Shown here: piece by piece, positions 62,780 to 64,000 of the stretch
Layout of the letters: each line of letters begins with the position of its first letter
Position numbering within the stretch: position 1 is the stretch's first letter
Origin: Flagellimonas chongwuensis
Lineage (GTDB): Bacteria; Bacteroidota; Bacteroidia; Flavobacteriales; Flavobacteriaceae
DNA: 64,000 bases
Reading direction: 5' to 3'
Assembly: GCF_013376415.1 (NCBI RefSeq)
Contig: NZ_WYET01000005.1
Span: forward strand, 1-64,000
Position numbers and translations under genes: made by a program
Notes under the pieces: model-generated
Told to the model about the DNA's origin: nothing
Databases searched by the model: none
Seen by the model: only the letters and a program-made list of their open reading frames with translations

Positions 62780-63388
62780 ATGGGAGTTTTTAAAAAACTT
62801 TTCGGAGGAGGAAAAAAGGTTTCCAAGGAAACTGCGGAAACCCGTGGTGACCATATGCCCGATTTAAAGATTCCCGTAGATGAAAAATTTACCATCTACT
62901 TTAAGAAAAATGGCGGAAAGTTCATCTACTGTGAAGACTTTGCCGAGGTTTCCGAAGCGCTTAAAAACATCATTTCAGAAAACGACTGGCAAAATCAACT
63001 ATTCTATTCTCTGGATCCGAGACTGGAAACAAAGTTTGCTTCCGAAAAGCTTCAGTTTACAGACAATCGCAAGGAAAGCAATATTTTCTTTACTACCTGT
63101 GAGCATCTTGTGGCCCATAACGGTTCCATATTGGTCTGTTCCAATCAAATCAAGGAAAAGAAATTGGACGAACTGCCCTCCAATTTGGTAGTTTTTGCCA
63201 CAACAAGCCAGTTGGTGGACTCCATAAGCGAGGCGCTCAAAATTATCAAGGAACGCTACCAAAAGAATATTCCTAACAATATTACCACATTAAAACACTT
63301 TCAGCCTACGGCGGAAAACAAAGATGATTTCCTTTCTTACGGAAGTGCCTCGAAAAATGTATATCTTTTGCTCCTAGAAGATTTCTAA
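62780..63388 (+). CDS. LUD-domain protein (LutC/YkgG-like)
   Basis: 202 residues with LUD features: DIVFTTCEHLVAHNGSI-type core reads as NIFFTTCEHLVAHNGSILVC, and VVFATTSQLVDSISEAL. LUD domains occur in LutB/LutC of lactate utilisation, but no lutA or lutB is adjacent. The basic GKKVSKE N-terminus follows a hydrophobic MGVFKKLFGGG. Function therefore open. It sits 63 bp after ftsH and 4 bp before cdsA, a conserved position in Flavobacteriia. Confidence 0.85.
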   Translation: MGVFKKLFGGGKKVSKETAETRGDHMPDLKIPVDEKFTIYFKKNGGKFIYCEDFAEVSEALKNIISENDWQNQLFYSLDPRLETKFASEKLQFTDNRKESNIFFTTCEHLVAHNGSILVCSNQIKEKKLDELPSNLVVFATTSQLVDSISEALKIIKERYQKNIPNNITTLKHFQPTAENKDDFLSYGSASKNVYLLLLEDF

Positions 63389-63392
63389 GTAC

Positions 63393-64000
63393 ATGAGAGA
63401 AATTTTAAGACGCTCCATAACCGGGGTAATTTATGTTTTACTTCTACTGGGTGCCGTTTTTTTGAGTTCGGATGCCTTCGACTTTTTATTCATGACCTTT
63501 GGACTAGCATGCCTGTATGAGTACAAGCGAATTGTAAACCTAAAGGGCTACCATATATTTATGGCCTATTTGGCACTTTGGTGGGTTTTTATATACCTTA
63601 CCAATGACTCGACCGCCATAAACCTTTTAATGCTCTGCACCATCACGGTGGACATGGCATTGCTGATGTTCCTGTTCTCTAAAAGGCCTAAAAATTTCAG
63701 CAGCTTTCAAAAATTTATCATTGGACTGTTTTATATCGGCGGAGGCTGCATTTTTTTGACCATGATTCCATATAAACATGATGATTTTGCCCAATTTCTC
63801 ATCATGGGCATCTTTATTTTGATTTGGGTAAACGATACTTTTGCCTATTTAACAGGGCGTACTTTCGGCCGAACTAAACTTTTTCCTTCAGTTTCTCCAA
63901 AAAAAACCATTGAAGGTTCTATAGGAGGTCTTATTTTTGCACTTGTGGCCGCTTACTTTTTATCATGGTACGAAACAAGGTTGTCGATTACCGAGTGGAT
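63393..64000 (+). CDS. cdsA: Phosphatidate cytidylyltransferase, 5' part
   Basis: The frame from ATG 63393 (MREILRRSITGVIYVLLLLG) runs off the window after about 202 codons. It has several membrane helices (about 8-25, 28-43, 55-70, 75-95, 105-123, 128-145) and NDTFAYLTGRTFGRTKLFP followed by SPKKTIEGSIGG, the start of the CDP-diglyceride synthase signature. It makes CDP-diacylglycerol for phospholipids. The C-terminus is missing because of the window edge, not truncation in the genome. Confidence 0.93.
   Translation, partial: MREILRRSITGVIYVLLLLGAVFLSSDAFDFLFMTFGLACLYEYKRIVNLKGYHIFMAYLALWWVFIYLTNDSTAINLLMLCTITVDMALLMFLFSKRPKNFSSFQKFIIGLFYIGGGCIFLTMIPYKHDDFAQFLIMGIFILIWVNDTFAYLTGRTFGRTKLFPSVSPKKTIEGSIGGLIFALVAAYFLSWYETRLSITEW

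Overview
The window is a stretch of a Flavobacteriaceae (Bacteroidetes) chromosome, probably Muricauda/Allomuricauda-like. The evidence is a type IX secretion/gliding surface module with a type B C-terminal domain, a PorP/SprF protein and a PorE-like OmpA protein; a SusD-family lipoprotein; DUF3467 and DUF2851 genes; flavobacterial trp and tuf-rpoBC gene orders; weak or absent Shine-Dalgarno sequences except at rpsU; and repeated occurrence of the Bacteroidetes -7 promoter motif TAnnTTTG just upstream of genes. No phage, insertion sequence, CRISPR array or rRNA operon was seen. The content is mostly core genome.

Layout: (1) 1-7.65 kb, minus strand: a truncated repeat-rich surface protein, then a three-gene type IX surface module (huge repeat adhesin, PorP/SprF, OmpA/PorE-like). 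(2) 8.0-10.5 kb: release factor 3, a small four-helix membrane protein, DUF3467. (3) 10.5-25.5 kb, minus strand: the transcription/translation block rpsU-xerC-hpf-tRNA(Thr,Tyr,Gly,Thr)-tuf-tRNA-Trp-secE-nusG-rplKAJL-rpoBC. (4) 25.5-33.9 kb, minus strand: acyl-CoA dehydrogenase, HhH protein, an AGCS transporter with unusual extra N-terminal domains, then a rhodanese/DUF2851/PspC/K+-channel operon and two thioredoxin-fold proteins. (5) 33.9-35.7 kb, plus strand: MarR regulator, nitroreductase and YceI behind a perfect palindrome. (6) 35.7-44.0 kb, plus strand: a complete trpEGDCFBA operon with a leader peptide carrying three consecutive Trp codons and a transcription attenuator, followed by an M20 peptidase. 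(7) 44-52 kb, minus strand: small lipoprotein, DNA glycosylase-like protein, orphan SusD, PEP carboxylase, YaaA, RluD-like synthase, PASTA protein. (8) 52-64 kb, mostly plus strand: ddl, coaD, a histidine kinase/response regulator pair, M14 peptidase, Nudix, pyrE, SRPBCC protein, birA, rsfS, ftsH, a LUD protein and the start of cdsA.

The most interesting observations are: the trp attenuator and the near-leaderless trpL; short repeats lodged in three trp intercistronic gaps plus a palindromic repeat translated in frame inside trpF; the strong Shine-Dalgarno in front of rpsU, as expected from bS21 control of anti-Shine-Dalgarno access; the AGCS transporter with a SprB-like domain and a lipoyl-like beta insertion; the orphan SusD with a fused N-terminal domain; and recently homogenised repeats in the adhesin. 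Statements on function rest on recognition of motifs and family knowledge; no database search was possible.
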